DNA of 64,000 nt, taken from the NCBI RefSeq assembly GCF_007050985.1, contig NZ_VHSF01000001.1:1302001-1366000 (forward strand). The letters are read 5' to 3'. This DNA comes from Christiangramia sabulilitoris. Lineage in GTDB: Bacteria > Bacteroidota > Bacteroidia > Flavobacteriales > Flavobacteriaceae. The notes under the pieces are model-generated. The model searched no databases. It had not been told where the DNA came from and worked only from the letters and a program-made list of their open reading frames with translations. Of this stretch, positions 42,120-50,998 are shown one piece after another. The position numbers and the translations under genes are program-made. Positions within the stretch are counted from its first letter, which is position 1; each line of letters begins with the position of its first letter.

Positions 42120-43673
42120 ATGAGCAAAATTGCTGAAGAATTCGGGATTAAACAAGCCCTGAAAGATTTAGGATTGAACGAGATCAATAATGGTACTTCC
42201 ACCGGAACCGATTGGTTTAGTAATGGAGAAATTCTTGAATCATATTCCCCTGTGGACGGTGCTTTAATTGGTAAAGTAAAAGCCACAACAAAAGAAGATT
42301 ATGAAAAAGTGATCACTACCGCTGAAAAAGGTTTTAAAGAATGGAGAACCTGGACGGCACCACAGCGTGGCGAAGTAGTGAGACAATTTAATGACGAGTT
42401 AAGAAGATTAAAAGAGCCACTGGGTAAACTTGTTTCTTACGAGATGGGAAAATCTTACCAGGAAGGTCTTGGAGAAGTTCAGGAAATGATAGATATCTGT
42501 GATTTTGCGGTTGGACTTTCGCGCCAGTTATATGGTTTGACCATGCATAGCGAACGCCCGGGACACAGAATGTATGAGCAATACCATCCCCTTGGAGTGG
42601 TTGGAATCATTTCTGCATTTAATTTCCCGGTAGCGGTCTGGGCCTGGAATACGGCTCTGGCCTGGGTATGTGGTGATGCCTGCATCTGGAAGGGATCTGA
42701 AAAAACCCCGCTTACTTCTGTTGCCTGCCAGAATATTGCAGAAAGAGTATTTAAAGAGAATGATGTGCCGGCAGGGGTTTCCTGTTTGATCTCCGGCGAC
42801 TATAAGGTTGGCCAAATGATGACCACAGATGATCGTGTGCCTTTGATCTCTGCAACCGGATCTATAAGAATGGGTAAAATCGTAGCCCAGGCTGTAGCAG
42901 CCAGACTTGGTAAGACGCTTCTGGAGTTAGGCGGAAATAATGCAATTATCGTTACCCCAGATGCTAATATTAAAAATACAGTAATTGGAGCTGTTTTTGG
43001 AGCTGTAGGTACCTGCGGGCAACGATGTACCTCTACCAGAAGGTTGATTGTACACGAAGATATTTACGATAAGGTAAAAGATGCTATCGTGAACGCATAC
43101 AAACAAATAAGAATTGGAAATCCGCTTGATGAGAATAACCATGTAGGACCACTTATAGATAAAGATGCCGTGAAAAATTACCAGGCTGCTCTAGATAAGG
43201 TAGTTGAAGAAGGTGGAAAAATACTGGTTGAAGGTGGAGTGCTTGAAGGTGAAGGTTACGAAAGTGGATGCTACGTAAAACCTGCCATCGCTGAAGCTGA
43301 AAATCATTTCGAGATCGTTCAGCACGAGACTTTCGCGCCGGTACTTTATATCATGAAATATTCAGGAGATGTAAGTGATGCATTAAAACTTCAAAACGGA
43401 GTTAAACAGGGACTATCTTCTGCGATCATGACCAATAACCTTAGGGAGGCTGAAAGGTTCCTGTCTGCAGAAGGTTCAGATTGCGGTATTGCCAACGTAA
43501 ATATTGGTACATCGGGAGCTGAAATCGGCGGAGCCTTTGGTGGCGAAAAAGAAACCGGCGGAGGTCGCGAAAGTGGATCTGATGCCTGGAAGGTTTATAT
43601 GAGAAGACAAACCAATACCATTAATTATACAACCGAATTACCGCTGGCACAGGGAATCAAATTTGACCTGTAA
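42120..43673 (+). CDS. Aldehyde dehydrogenase, ALDH7 family (alpha-aminoadipic semialdehyde dehydrogenase type)
   Basis: The 517-residue NAD-dependent enzyme has catalytic C303 in GTCGQRCTSTRR and E269 in LLELGGNNA. The N-terminus (FGIKQALKDLGL) and ISAFNFPVAVWAWNTALAWVCGD are ALDH7 (antiquitin) features, which point to lysine breakdown through piperideine-6-carboxylate. Its place behind the 3-hydroxyanthranilate dioxygenase gene raises aminomuconate semialdehyde as another substrate; ALDH7 similarity is stronger. Confidence 0.88.
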   Translation: MSKIAEEFGIKQALKDLGLNEINNGTSTGTDWFSNGEILESYSPVDGALIGKVKATTKEDYEKVITTAEKGFKEWRTWTAPQRGEVVRQFNDELRRLKEPLGKLVSYEMGKSYQEGLGEVQEMIDICDFAVGLSRQLYGLTMHSERPGHRMYEQYHPLGVVGIISAFNFPVAVWAWNTALAWVCGDACIWKGSEKTPLTSVACQNIAERVFKENDVPAGVSCLISGDYKVGQMMTTDDRVPLISATGSIRMGKIVAQAVAARLGKTLLELGGNNAIIVTPDANIKNTVIGAVFGAVGTCGQRCTSTRRLIVHEDIYDKVKDAIVNAYKQIRIGNPLDENNHVGPLIDKDAVKNYQAALDKVVEEGGKILVEGGVLEGEGYESGCYVKPAIAEAENHFEIVQHETFAPVLYIMKYSGDVSDALKLQNGVKQGLSSAIMTNNLREAERFLSAEGSDCGIANVNIGTSGAEIGGAFGGEKETGGGRESGSDAWKVYMRRQTNTINYTTELPLAQGIKFDL

Positions 43674-43697
43674 TCCAGTTTTTTTGAGTGTTAATCA

Positions 43698-43727
43698 AAG
43701 CCCCGGAACTATCCGGGGCTTTTTTTA
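43698..43727 (+). terminator. Terminator of the ALDH7 gene
   Basis: AGCCCCGGA-ACTA-TCCGGGGCT is followed by a long T run. Confidence 0.9.
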
Positions 43728-43834
43728 TTTTCTGATTATCATGTTACTACGTTAAATTGGACTTAAATAGGCCGAAGAGATTTGTCCTGAGGGATAACAT
43801 TCTTTATTTTCGGCAAAGATTAAAATTTAAGAAA

Positions 43835-44236
43835 ATGAACGAGATTTCCAGAGAACAGGCCGAGGAAGAGCTTTCCAGAAGGACCGAGAAATTTGAAAAG
43901 GATGATGTAAAAAAGGTTATTGATAAAGAAGAGAAGATCCTCGATAAATTTGAGAATAAAGGGAAATTAAAAAGATATTTTGATGATGCAATGCTGTTGT
44001 TTTCTTTGGTAAAGGATTATGCCAGCGGTGAATACAGGGAAATCCCATTCAATATAGTCGCTGCTGCAGGTGCAGCACTGCTATATGTGTTATCACCTAT
44101 AGATCTTATTCCTGATTTTATCCCGATTGTAGGATATCTTGATGATGCTGCCGTAGTAGCATTTTGCCTTAACCTGATGGAGAAAGACCTGGTTACCTAT
44201 AAAATATGGAAAGATAGCAGGACCAGTAATGCTTAA
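43835..44236 (+). CDS. DUF1232 (YkvA-like) membrane protein
   Basis: The protein has 133 residues from ATG 43835; the longer frame from 43757 runs through a likely promoter (TATTTTCG at 43805-43812) and is rejected. The N-terminal half is a charged helix. The C-terminal DUF1232 core is AALLYVLSPIDLIPDFIPIVGYLDDAAVVAF with two short membrane segments. Function unknown. Confidence 0.88.
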   Translation: MNEISREQAEEELSRRTEKFEKDDVKKVIDKEEKILDKFENKGKLKRYFDDAMLLFSLVKDYASGEYREIPFNIVAAAGAALLYVLSPIDLIPDFIPIVGYLDDAAVVAFCLNLMEKDLVTYKIWKDSRTSNA

Positions 44237-44247
44237 ATATCTAACAT

Positions 44248-44284
44248 AAAAAAACCCGCTACATTAAATAGCGGGTTTTTTTAT
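44248..44284. terminator. Bidirectional terminator
   Basis: AAAACCCGCTA/TAGCGGGTTTT has A and T runs on both sides, placed between the convergent DUF1232 and beta-barrel genes. Confidence 0.85.
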
Positions 44285-44299
44285 GTTTTTATTTCAATA

Positions 44300-44857
44300 T
44301 TAGAACCTGTATCCAATATTGAATCCGGCATTGAATTCTATCGCAGAAAACCTGTCTTTAACCTCATCGCTAAAGTTTCTGCCCACATTAACAAAGGGAC
44401 CTAAAACGAAAGTGTCGTTAAAATTCCATTTATAACCTGACCCTATACCTATAATAAAAGAATTCATATCTGTTACCACATTGTTATTTGGTGCTGGCTC
44501 CTGGAGGTTACCGGCATCCTCTGTAAATTCACCAGTACGATACTTAAAAAAGGGATTAATATATAGTCCGGATGCATCATACTCATCCCCGAAATAATAA
44601 TTATAACCTAACTTAAAACTATTGGTATCAAATTTACGGCTGCCTTTTTCTGAATGATAATTTATCCGGTCATTAATAAGCACCACTCCCTCAATAGACT
44701 GGTGATCATCTATAAATCTTTCATAACCAAATTCTACAGAGGCTATCGCGATGGTATTAATGATATTCAATTTTATTTCATTTTGTTTATCTCCACTTTG
44801 AGAATATCCCACTTTAAAAGTGGCAATAAGGATCAGGGCAAATAATATTTTTTTCAT
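44300..44857 (-). CDS. Outer-membrane beta-barrel protein (DUF3575-like)
   Basis: The 185-residue protein has a signal peptide (ends near GYSQ) followed by alternating amphipathic strands and a C-terminal GFNIGYRF ending in phenylalanine, the usual outer-membrane insertion signal. The family resembles DUF3575. Function unknown. Confidence 0.8.
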   Translation of the reverse strand: MKKILFALILIATFKVGYSQSGDKQNEIKLNIINTIAIASVEFGYERFIDDHQSIEGVVLINDRINYHSEKGSRKFDTNSFKLGYNYYFGDEYDASGLYINPFFKYRTGEFTEDAGNLQEPAPNNNVVTDMNSFIIGIGSGYKWNFNDTFVLGPFVNVGRNFSDEVKDRFSAIEFNAGFNIGYRF

Positions 44858-44896
44858 AAGAATTTGTTAGTCAGTTTGTTCAATTTAAAAGGTACA

Positions 44897-44930
44897 TCAA
44901 AAAACCCTGCGGTGATATAGCAGGGTTTTA
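44897..44930 (-). terminator. Terminator of the acyl-ACP desaturase gene
   Basis: AAACCCTGC/GCAGGGTTT, with T6 on the minus strand, 28 bases past the stop. Confidence 0.8.
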
Positions 44931-44957
44931 TTATATGTTCTAATATAAAGTAAATTA

Positions 44958-45962
44958 TTAAACCACTCCGTTGGCTTCCACCCATTTAAATTTATGTTGA
45001 TCCTGAGGGATGGAAATCCTGTCGGCAATCCTGATCATCCTATCGGGCAGGGCCATTAGATAATCACGGGCTTTTTCAGCTTCATCTGTTAACGCACGCA
45101 TTTTATCTATTTCCCAGTAATCATTGAGTTTTTTCAGAATGTCGATATAGTCGTAAGTCGTATAAACACCCAGCCTTTGAGCGGCATTTGAGAAATTCTC
45201 AAAAGCTGCAGCTATATCATCTCCAGATTCCCTGATGAATTGTGCCGGCATAACGATCTTCTTTTTCATCATATCATGGAAGGCCAGCATCATCTCGCTG
45301 GGATCATGCTCAAAAATAGTTTTTACAAATTCCCTGTAAGCCATGTAGTGTCTCATCTCGTCACCGGCGATGATATTACACATTTTGCTCAGCATTTTGT
45401 TTCCTTTTTTCTTTGCCAGCTGTCCTACACGCTTATGGGAGATATTCGTGGCCAGTTCCTGGAAACTTGTGTAGATGAAATTACGATATGGATCCCTGCC
45501 CGTACCAATATCAAATCCATCATTGATAAGGTGTTGGGTGGTTTTCTCTATCTCCTTCATATCCACCCTTCCAGAAAGATAAAGATATTTGTTCAGCGTA
45601 TCACCATGCCGGTTTTCTTCCCCGGTCCAGTGGCGAACCCATTTCGCCCAGCCATTCTGCTCTCCTCTTTGTGCCCCATGTTGCTCAACACCTTCCATAT
45701 CCATTAGCCAGGATTCATAGGTAGGTAAAGCTTCTTCGGTAACCATATCTGCAACCAGGACCACCCAGAAGTCATAACCAAGTTCCTTGGCTTCTTCTCT
45801 AATCTGGTGTACGTCTTCAAAACCTGATTCATCCTGAAGATTAGGCAGCAGGTCTGTAGGTTGCCATATTTCTTCTACGGGGATCAGGTATTTTTCGATA
45901 AAACCCTGCACAGATTTCTCCACCGTCTGCATTACTTCTAATCGTATATTGTTTAAGGCCAT
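44958..45962 (-). CDS. Acyl-[acyl-carrier-protein] desaturase (ferritin-like di-iron)
   Basis: The soluble 334-residue enzyme introduces a double bond into acyl-ACP, like plant stearoyl-ACP 9-desaturase. Di-iron motifs are EENRHG (E116, H119) and DEMRHY (about 198-203), with E77 (TEEALP) as an extra ligand. FQELATNISH is also typical. Regiospecificity cannot be told from sequence. Confidence 0.92.
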   Translation of the reverse strand: MALNNIRLEVMQTVEKSVQGFIEKYLIPVEEIWQPTDLLPNLQDESGFEDVHQIREEAKELGYDFWVVLVADMVTEEALPTYESWLMDMEGVEQHGAQRGEQNGWAKWVRHWTGEENRHGDTLNKYLYLSGRVDMKEIEKTTQHLINDGFDIGTGRDPYRNFIYTSFQELATNISHKRVGQLAKKKGNKMLSKMCNIIAGDEMRHYMAYREFVKTIFEHDPSEMMLAFHDMMKKKIVMPAQFIRESGDDIAAAFENFSNAAQRLGVYTTYDYIDILKKLNDYWEIDKMRALTDEAEKARDYLMALPDRMIRIADRISIPQDQHKFKWVEANGVV

Positions 45963-46130
45963 TTATTTTTCTTATTGTTATTATTCTTAAAGATGTTAAT
46001 TCTCAAAAACCAGGCTTATCCTTAAAATACGATAAACATGCAGTCTTTCAAAATTCTGTTTTTGAAACTATTGGAATCAAATACTGATCAAATATAGGAA
46101 TAGTCTTTTACAGCACGTAACAATTTAAGG

Positions 46131-46859
46131 CTAATTTCTACCTTGTTCATCAGGGTAAAAAGTATATACGGGATCGCTTTGATAGACCTCCTTGGTAGCT
46201 ACATCTATAGCCGATACAGGTCCCTTAAAGGCAGCACCCGTATCCACGTTCCAGATATTTGCTTTATTTACCGGTGTGGTTTTACCTATTCTGGTTACCG
46301 GGGTGTGACCAATATAAATTTCTTCAAAATGTTTCAGTCGTTGGGGATAGTAATCATCTTCCGGCTGCAGGTTTGGGTTCATAGCCATAGCCATTTCCCA
46401 TAAGGTCCTGTCCCAATAAAACCCGGTATCATAATATTCATATTCAGGTCCGTGGAGATTGGTAAAACCGGCGTGAACATATAACCGGCCATCATTATCT
46501 TTATAATAATTCACCATTTCACTGAAAAATTTCTTGTGCCTATCCTTAGCTTCTTCGTCAAATTTACGATAAGCATTCAGGCTTGACTGGCCTCCGTGCT
46601 CCAGCCATTTTTCATTCATTTCTCCTGTTTTAAGCCATTTATGAGCCAGATCATCATGATTGCCTCTTATGAAAACACAGGAATTTTGCCTGGCCAGCTC
46701 TATGAGATAGTTCACCGTATTTGCTGAATCACTCCAGCCATCGACATAATCTCCTAAAAAGATCAGTTCGTCACTTGGACACAGGTCGATTCTTTCAAGT
46801 AGTTGGATCAATGCTTTTAAACCACCATGCAAATCTCCCAGCACTAGTTTTCTCGCCAT
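46131..46859 (-). CDS. Calcineurin-like metallophosphoesterase (PP2A/ApaH-like)
   Basis: The 242-residue protein has the full motif set: VLGDLHGG, FLGDYVDGWSDS, IRGNHDDLAHKW, YVHAGF and YIGHTPV. This set is shared by bacterial serine/threonine phosphatases and diadenosine tetraphosphatases, so it may dephosphorylate proteins or dinucleotides. It starts two bases after the stop of the AlbA_2 gene, so they are probably co-transcribed. Confidence 0.88.
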   Translation of the reverse strand: MARKLVLGDLHGGLKALIQLLERIDLCPSDELIFLGDYVDGWSDSANTVNYLIELARQNSCVFIRGNHDDLAHKWLKTGEMNEKWLEHGGQSSLNAYRKFDEEAKDRHKKFFSEMVNYYKDNDGRLYVHAGFTNLHGPEYEYYDTGFYWDRTLWEMAMAMNPNLQPEDDYYPQRLKHFEEIYIGHTPVTRIGKTTPVNKANIWNVDTGAAFKGPVSAIDVATKEVYQSDPVYTFYPDEQGRN

Positions 46860-46860
46860 A

Positions 46861-47997
46861 TTAATTGTATTTCACCTTTCTTAAAATTCGCATACTTTCT
46901 TTATAAGAATGATACACTTCTTTACTGAAGGCCTTAAGATAAGGTTTGGCTTCCTCGAGTTTGGTTAAAGCTTCGGTAAAATTATTTAAATAACATAATA
47001 AATATGTGGAAGGCAGGTTCTTTAAGTCTTTCTTTTCCACCGCATTCAGTTCATATCCTTTTTTCAGTTTATTTATAAGGGCTTTATTGGTGTTATAAAT
47101 ATGATAAAGGGTTTTCCGGTCGAATTTAGGAGGCACGAAAAGAAGTTCACTGTTAATATCATAATTGCCATTATCACGAAACTTAATAACCACTTCCTCT
47201 AATGGATAATACTGAAACTGGTCATGTAATCCTAAATGCACGTATTCTATGATTTTAAACTGGTCGTTATCCTGTTCTATACTTACTTCGTCCAGATCTG
47301 AATAGAATAATTTTACCTGTTCATTGATCAGTTCAATATCCACGCGGGAGAAATAAATTTCATTTTTAATTCTTTTTTCCTTCCCGGCCCAGCAGACCAC
47401 GAAATATTCTTTGAATACCTTGTATCTTGGATTATAATCCCTTCTCTTTTTCATGAAATCGAAAACACCGTCCAGGGTATATTCAATATTATTGTGTGAG
47501 TGATTTTCTATGGATGAAACAATCGCTGAATTTACGTCCTTGATCTCGATATCGAAAACTTTGGGCATACTGATGCTTCCGTCTCTCAAAAACACAGAGC
47601 CACCATAATATTTCCAAATGTTTTTCCGGAAAGAACAGATCTTTCCATAATTAGGCCTTATCGTTACCAACCCTACCACCAGGTTATCAGAGAGGTGTGG
47701 AAAAGGAATGTTTTCATAAGAAATGACCGGTGGATTGCTGAGGTATGCGTTTACCAGGTTCTGGATCTTGCTGTCATCAAAAAAGTCTATGCCTACGATT
47801 TTACTGTCTTCGTCTTCAACTCCAATGACTATGTAAGAATTATTCTCGGGATTGGAATTAGATAAAGCACAGATATGTTTCAGGAATTTTGCCTTGCCTT
47901 CCTTTTCGCCAATGTTCAACTGTCTCTTTTTATCATAGAAGCTGTTCTCATCATTGTGAGCAAGCAGGTTTTTGATAAGCAGGCGTTTGTTGATCAT
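46861..47997 (-). CDS. AlbA_2 (Schlafen-type) domain protein
   Basis: The protein is 378 residues from ATG 47997; a start at 48039 would overlap the SDR gene by 17 bases. The N-terminal 150 residues have the AlbA_2 pattern: an acidic start around EKEGKAKFLKHICALSNS, then YIVIGVEDEDSKIVGIDFF and a late GSVFLRDGS. The C-terminal 200 residues (strands, then helices) are not recognised. AlbA_2 proteins may bind nucleic acid or act as nucleases or regulators. It lies between an SDR gene and a phosphoesterase gene. Confidence 0.8.
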   Translation of the reverse strand: MINKRLLIKNLLAHNDENSFYDKKRQLNIGEKEGKAKFLKHICALSNSNPENNSYIVIGVEDEDSKIVGIDFFDDSKIQNLVNAYLSNPPVISYENIPFPHLSDNLVVGLVTIRPNYGKICSFRKNIWKYYGGSVFLRDGSISMPKVFDIEIKDVNSAIVSSIENHSHNNIEYTLDGVFDFMKKRRDYNPRYKVFKEYFVVCWAGKEKRIKNEIYFSRVDIELINEQVKLFYSDLDEVSIEQDNDQFKIIEYVHLGLHDQFQYYPLEEVVIKFRDNGNYDINSELLFVPPKFDRKTLYHIYNTNKALINKLKKGYELNAVEKKDLKNLPSTYLLCYLNNFTEALTKLEEAKPYLKAFSKEVYHSYKESMRILRKVKYN

Positions 47998-48022
47998 TTT
48001 TTTATGCTTTAAGCTTAAGGCT

Positions 48023-48772
48023 CTAAGCTTTATCCACAATAGTACTTGATGCCTGGGCCGTTGGCATTACTGTAAGATCTGCGATATTCACGTGATAAGG
48101 CCTGGTGACCACGAAATGTATGATATCTGCGATATCCTGTGGTTGTAATGCTTTGAATCCCTGGTAGACTTTTTCTGCCTTATCTGAATCTCCCTTAAAT
48201 CTTACTTTACTAAATTCGGTCTGGGTGAGTCCGGGGTTTACAGCGCCTACACGAATTCCATTGCCATTAAGGTCTATTCTCATGCCCTGGTTGATAGCAT
48301 CTACGGCATATTTACTGGCGCAGTATACATTACCATTCGGATAGACCTCTTTACCGGCAGTTGAGCCGATATTAATGATGTGTCCCGATTGTCTTTCCAG
48401 CATTCCGGGAATTACAGCCTTACTTACATATAGAAGACCTTTTACGTTAATATCCAGCATGGCATCCCAGTCATCTATATTTCCTGACTGTATGGGATCA
48501 AGGCCATGAGCATTGCCCGCATTGTTCACCAGGATATCGATCTTTTTGAATTCTTCGGGAAGGGAACCAATTTTCTTTAGAACATCCTCGTGGTTCCTCA
48601 CATCAAAGTTGAGGATATGTACCGAAGTTTCTACAGATAGCTCGTTTTGCAGTTGTTCCAGTCTGTCATTTCTTCTACCACATAAAACGAGTTTGAACCC
48701 GTCAAGGGCAAACCTGATCGCCGTAGATTTTCCTATACCGCTCGTAGCGCCGGTTATTATGGCAGTTTTCAT
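48023..48772 (-). CDS. Short-chain dehydrogenase/reductase (YdfG-like)
   Basis: The 249-residue classical SDR has TGATSGIG (NADP loop), NNAG, the catalytic serine in INIGSTAGKEV and YCASK (Tyr, Lys). GRRNDRLEQL favours NADPH. It resembles the YdfG group that oxidises 3-hydroxy acids and serine, but the substrate is open. First gene of a probable SDR - AlbA_2 - phosphoesterase operon. Confidence 0.93.
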   Translation of the reverse strand: MKTAIITGATSGIGKSTAIRFALDGFKLVLCGRRNDRLEQLQNELSVETSVHILNFDVRNHEDVLKKIGSLPEEFKKIDILVNNAGNAHGLDPIQSGNIDDWDAMLDINVKGLLYVSKAVIPGMLERQSGHIINIGSTAGKEVYPNGNVYCASKYAVDAINQGMRIDLNGNGIRVGAVNPGLTQTEFSKVRFKGDSDKAEKVYQGFKALQPQDIADIIHFVVTRPYHVNIADLTVMPTAQASSTIVDKA

Positions 48773-48840
48773 AAACTTTTATTTTATTTCTAATGTAAGA
48801 AAGTCCGGAGTATTTGTAGATATCAGACTATTAATACATG

Positions 48841-48870
48841 GTTAAGTTCCGTTAAATTTCGTTAAATAAA
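48841..48870. repeat. Three 10-base GTTAA direct repeats
   Basis: GTTAAGTTCC, GTTAAATTTC and GTTAAATAAA follow each other at exact 10-base period, 65-95 bases before the DUF4382 gene. One helical turn per repeat suggests protein binding on one face. Confidence 0.45.
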
Positions 48871-48934
48871 AAGGCAAACATAAAATGTTGCATAAACATT
48901 GACGTTATCCTGCCTGAACCAATAAAATCTATCT

Positions 48935-49777
48935 ATGAAATATTTGAAAAATGTAACCTTGAAAGGTTTGATGATGGCAACTTTCATATCCCTTGGCTTA
49001 ACAAGTTGTAGTGATGATGACACCAATCCCGGCGATGGAACCTCAAATCTTACCGTTAGAATGACCGATGCTCCGGGTGATTATGATGCCGTCTTTGTTG
49101 ATGTACAGGATATTGAGATTCATGTAGATGCTGAAAGTGAAACCCAGGTGGAAACCGATGTAGATGGTGACGGCTGGATAAGTGTGGGCGATGTTAATGC
49201 TGGGATTTATGATCTTCTGGAATTAACCGGTGGTGTATCACAGTTACTGGCAGATACTGAGGTTCCTGCCGGCTATGTTAGCCAGATGCGCCTTGTCTTG
49301 GGAACAGAAAATTCTGTGGTGGTTGACGGAGTTAAAAAACCCTTGAATACTCCCAGTGCACAACAATCTGGACTAAAATTACAATTGAACCAGGAATTTA
49401 TTGCTGGTGAAAACTATGCTTTCCTGCTGGATTTTGATGTAGATAAATCTATTGTAACCACAGGAAATGGCAGTTATAATTTAAAACCGGTAATTAGACT
49501 CTCTGCCGAAGCCAATGCAGGAGCAGTAGTAGGTAAGGTTGTGATGCCGGTGGATATTCAGGTAGCCGTTCAAAGCCTGGTAGTATTAACCGATGGCAAT
49601 GTAACCATCTCTGCTTATACAGATGCCGATGGTAATTTTTCCCTGAATGGAGTTCCGGCTGGAATTTATAGCTTACAGGTCATTCCAGATGCAGATGCCA
49701 ATTTAAATACTTATGCAATTGGTACCGTTGAAGTAAAACGTAACGAAACTACAGATCTTGGAGAACTGAATTTATAG
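48935..49777 (+). CDS. DUF4382 domain lipoprotein with carboxypeptidase-regulatory-like tail
   Basis: The 280-residue surface lipoprotein has a signal with LGLTSC (cysteine 25), then the DUF4382 domain (LTVRMTDAPGDYDAVFVDVQDIEIH ... YNLKPVIRL, about 35-190). A beta-sandwich repeat follows (VVGKV ... TDADGNFSLNGVPAGIYSLQVIPDA) of the carboxypeptidase regulatory-like type. Acidic overall. Probably binds carbohydrate or peptide at the surface; unproven. A hairpin terminator follows. Confidence 0.88.
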   Translation: MKYLKNVTLKGLMMATFISLGLTSCSDDDTNPGDGTSNLTVRMTDAPGDYDAVFVDVQDIEIHVDAESETQVETDVDGDGWISVGDVNAGIYDLLELTGGVSQLLADTEVPAGYVSQMRLVLGTENSVVVDGVKKPLNTPSAQQSGLKLQLNQEFIAGENYAFLLDFDVDKSIVTTGNGSYNLKPVIRLSAEANAGAVVGKVVMPVDIQVAVQSLVVLTDGNVTISAYTDADGNFSLNGVPAGIYSLQVIPDADANLNTYAIGTVEVKRNETTDLGELNL

Positions 49778-49802
49778 ATTTTCTGAAGATCAAATAATTA
49801 CT

Positions 49803-49834
49803 AAAAGGCAGCACCTAACGGGGTTGCCTTTTTA
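49803..49834 (+). terminator. Terminator of the DUF4382 gene
   Basis: AAAAGGCA and TGCCTTTT form the stem around an imperfect inner arm, and T-rich sequence follows. Confidence 0.7.
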
Positions 49835-49877
49835 TTTTAACCTTTTTTTAACGACTCCAAATCCAATAAATTTTCAA

Positions 49878-49909
49878 TTTGCGACGCTTACAACTAGTGC
49901 GTATATTCA
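49878..49909 (+). promoter_or_regulatory. Promoter of the moxR-bat operon
   Basis: TTTG (49878-49881), 20 bases, TATATTCA (49902-49909). The -7 is the same variant as in the small-RNA array. ATG follows 21 bases later. Confidence 0.65.
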
Positions 49910-49930
49910 CGACATCAAAATCTGAAAATC

Positions 49931-50935
49931 ATGTTGGAAAACGATTCATCTGTTGATATCGCCAGTATTAACGAGAAAATTGAAAAGGAAAGTGCTTTTG
50001 TAGATGTGCTCACCCGCGAAATGAATAAAGTTATCGTAGGGCAAAAACACATGGTAGAACGTTTGCTTATAGGATTGCTTGGCCAGGGACATATTCTTTT
50101 GGAAGGTGTGCCGGGACTGGCGAAAACCCTGGCAATTAACACTCTGTCGCAGGCCGTTCACGGTAGTTTTAGCCGGGTACAGTTTACACCAGATCTGTTG
50201 CCCGCAGATGTTATAGGGACTATGATCTATAATATGAAGGTGAACGATTTCAGTATTAAAAAGGGACCTATATTCGCAAATTTCGTACTGGCAGATGAGA
50301 TCAACCGGGCTCCGGCAAAAGTGCAATCGGCGTTACTGGAAGCTATGCAGGAGAAGCAGGTAACCATTGGTGATGAAACCTTCAAATTAGATAAGCCATT
50401 CCTGGTAATGGCCACCCAGAACCCGGTAGAACAGGAAGGTACTTACCCGTTACCGGAAGCCCAGGTAGACAGATTTATGTTAAAAACTGTGATCGATTAT
50501 CCTCAAATGGCAGAGGAGCAAATGATCATCAGGGCGAACCTCAAAGAAAGTTTTGAAAAAGTTAACCAGGTGGTAAGTCTTGAGCAGATCCTTAGAGCCC
50601 AGGAAGCCGTAAGGGAGGTTTATATGGACGAAAAGATCGAGAAATATATTCTTGATATCGTTTTTGCCACTAGGAATCCTGAAAAATATAACCTGGAAGA
50701 CATTAAACCGCTTATAAGTTTTGGTGCTTCCCCGCGAGGTAGTATTAACCTGGCCGTGGCCTCAAAATGCTATGCATTTATCAAGCGCCGGGGTTATGTG
50801 GTGCCCGAGGATGTTCGCGCTGTAGTGCACGATGTATTGCGCCACAGGATAGGAATTACCTATGAGGCTGAAGCTGAAAATATTACTTCAGTAGATCTTA
50901 TCAATAAGATCGTGAATGAAATAGAAGTGCCATAA
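49931..50935 (+). CDS. MoxR-type AAA+ ATPase
   Basis: The 334-residue chaperone-like ATPase has Walker A GVPGLAKT (59-66) and Walker B VLADEINRAPAKVQSALLEAMQE. A sensor segment MATQNPVEQEGTYPLPEAQVDRF follows, then a C-terminal lid. MoxR proteins assemble metal centres or complexes together with VWA-domain partners, here BatA/BatB. It is the first gene of an eight-gene operon. Confidence 0.95.
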   Translation: MLENDSSVDIASINEKIEKESAFVDVLTREMNKVIVGQKHMVERLLIGLLGQGHILLEGVPGLAKTLAINTLSQAVHGSFSRVQFTPDLLPADVIGTMIYNMKVNDFSIKKGPIFANFVLADEINRAPAKVQSALLEAMQEKQVTIGDETFKLDKPFLVMATQNPVEQEGTYPLPEAQVDRFMLKTVIDYPQMAEEQMIIRANLKESFEKVNQVVSLEQILRAQEAVREVYMDEKIEKYILDIVFATRNPEKYNLEDIKPLISFGASPRGSINLAVASKCYAFIKRRGYVVPEDVRAVVHDVLRHRIGITYEAEAENITSVDLINKIVNEIEVP

Positions 50936-50998
50936 CAATGAACAGTTATCAATTAGCAGTATTTGTTTATTGATCATTGAAGATTGTTTATTAGAAAT

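Noticed and set aside
43757-43834. 26-residue N-terminal extension of the DUF1232 protein
   Set aside because: The extension spans a likely promoter and has no typical family sequence.
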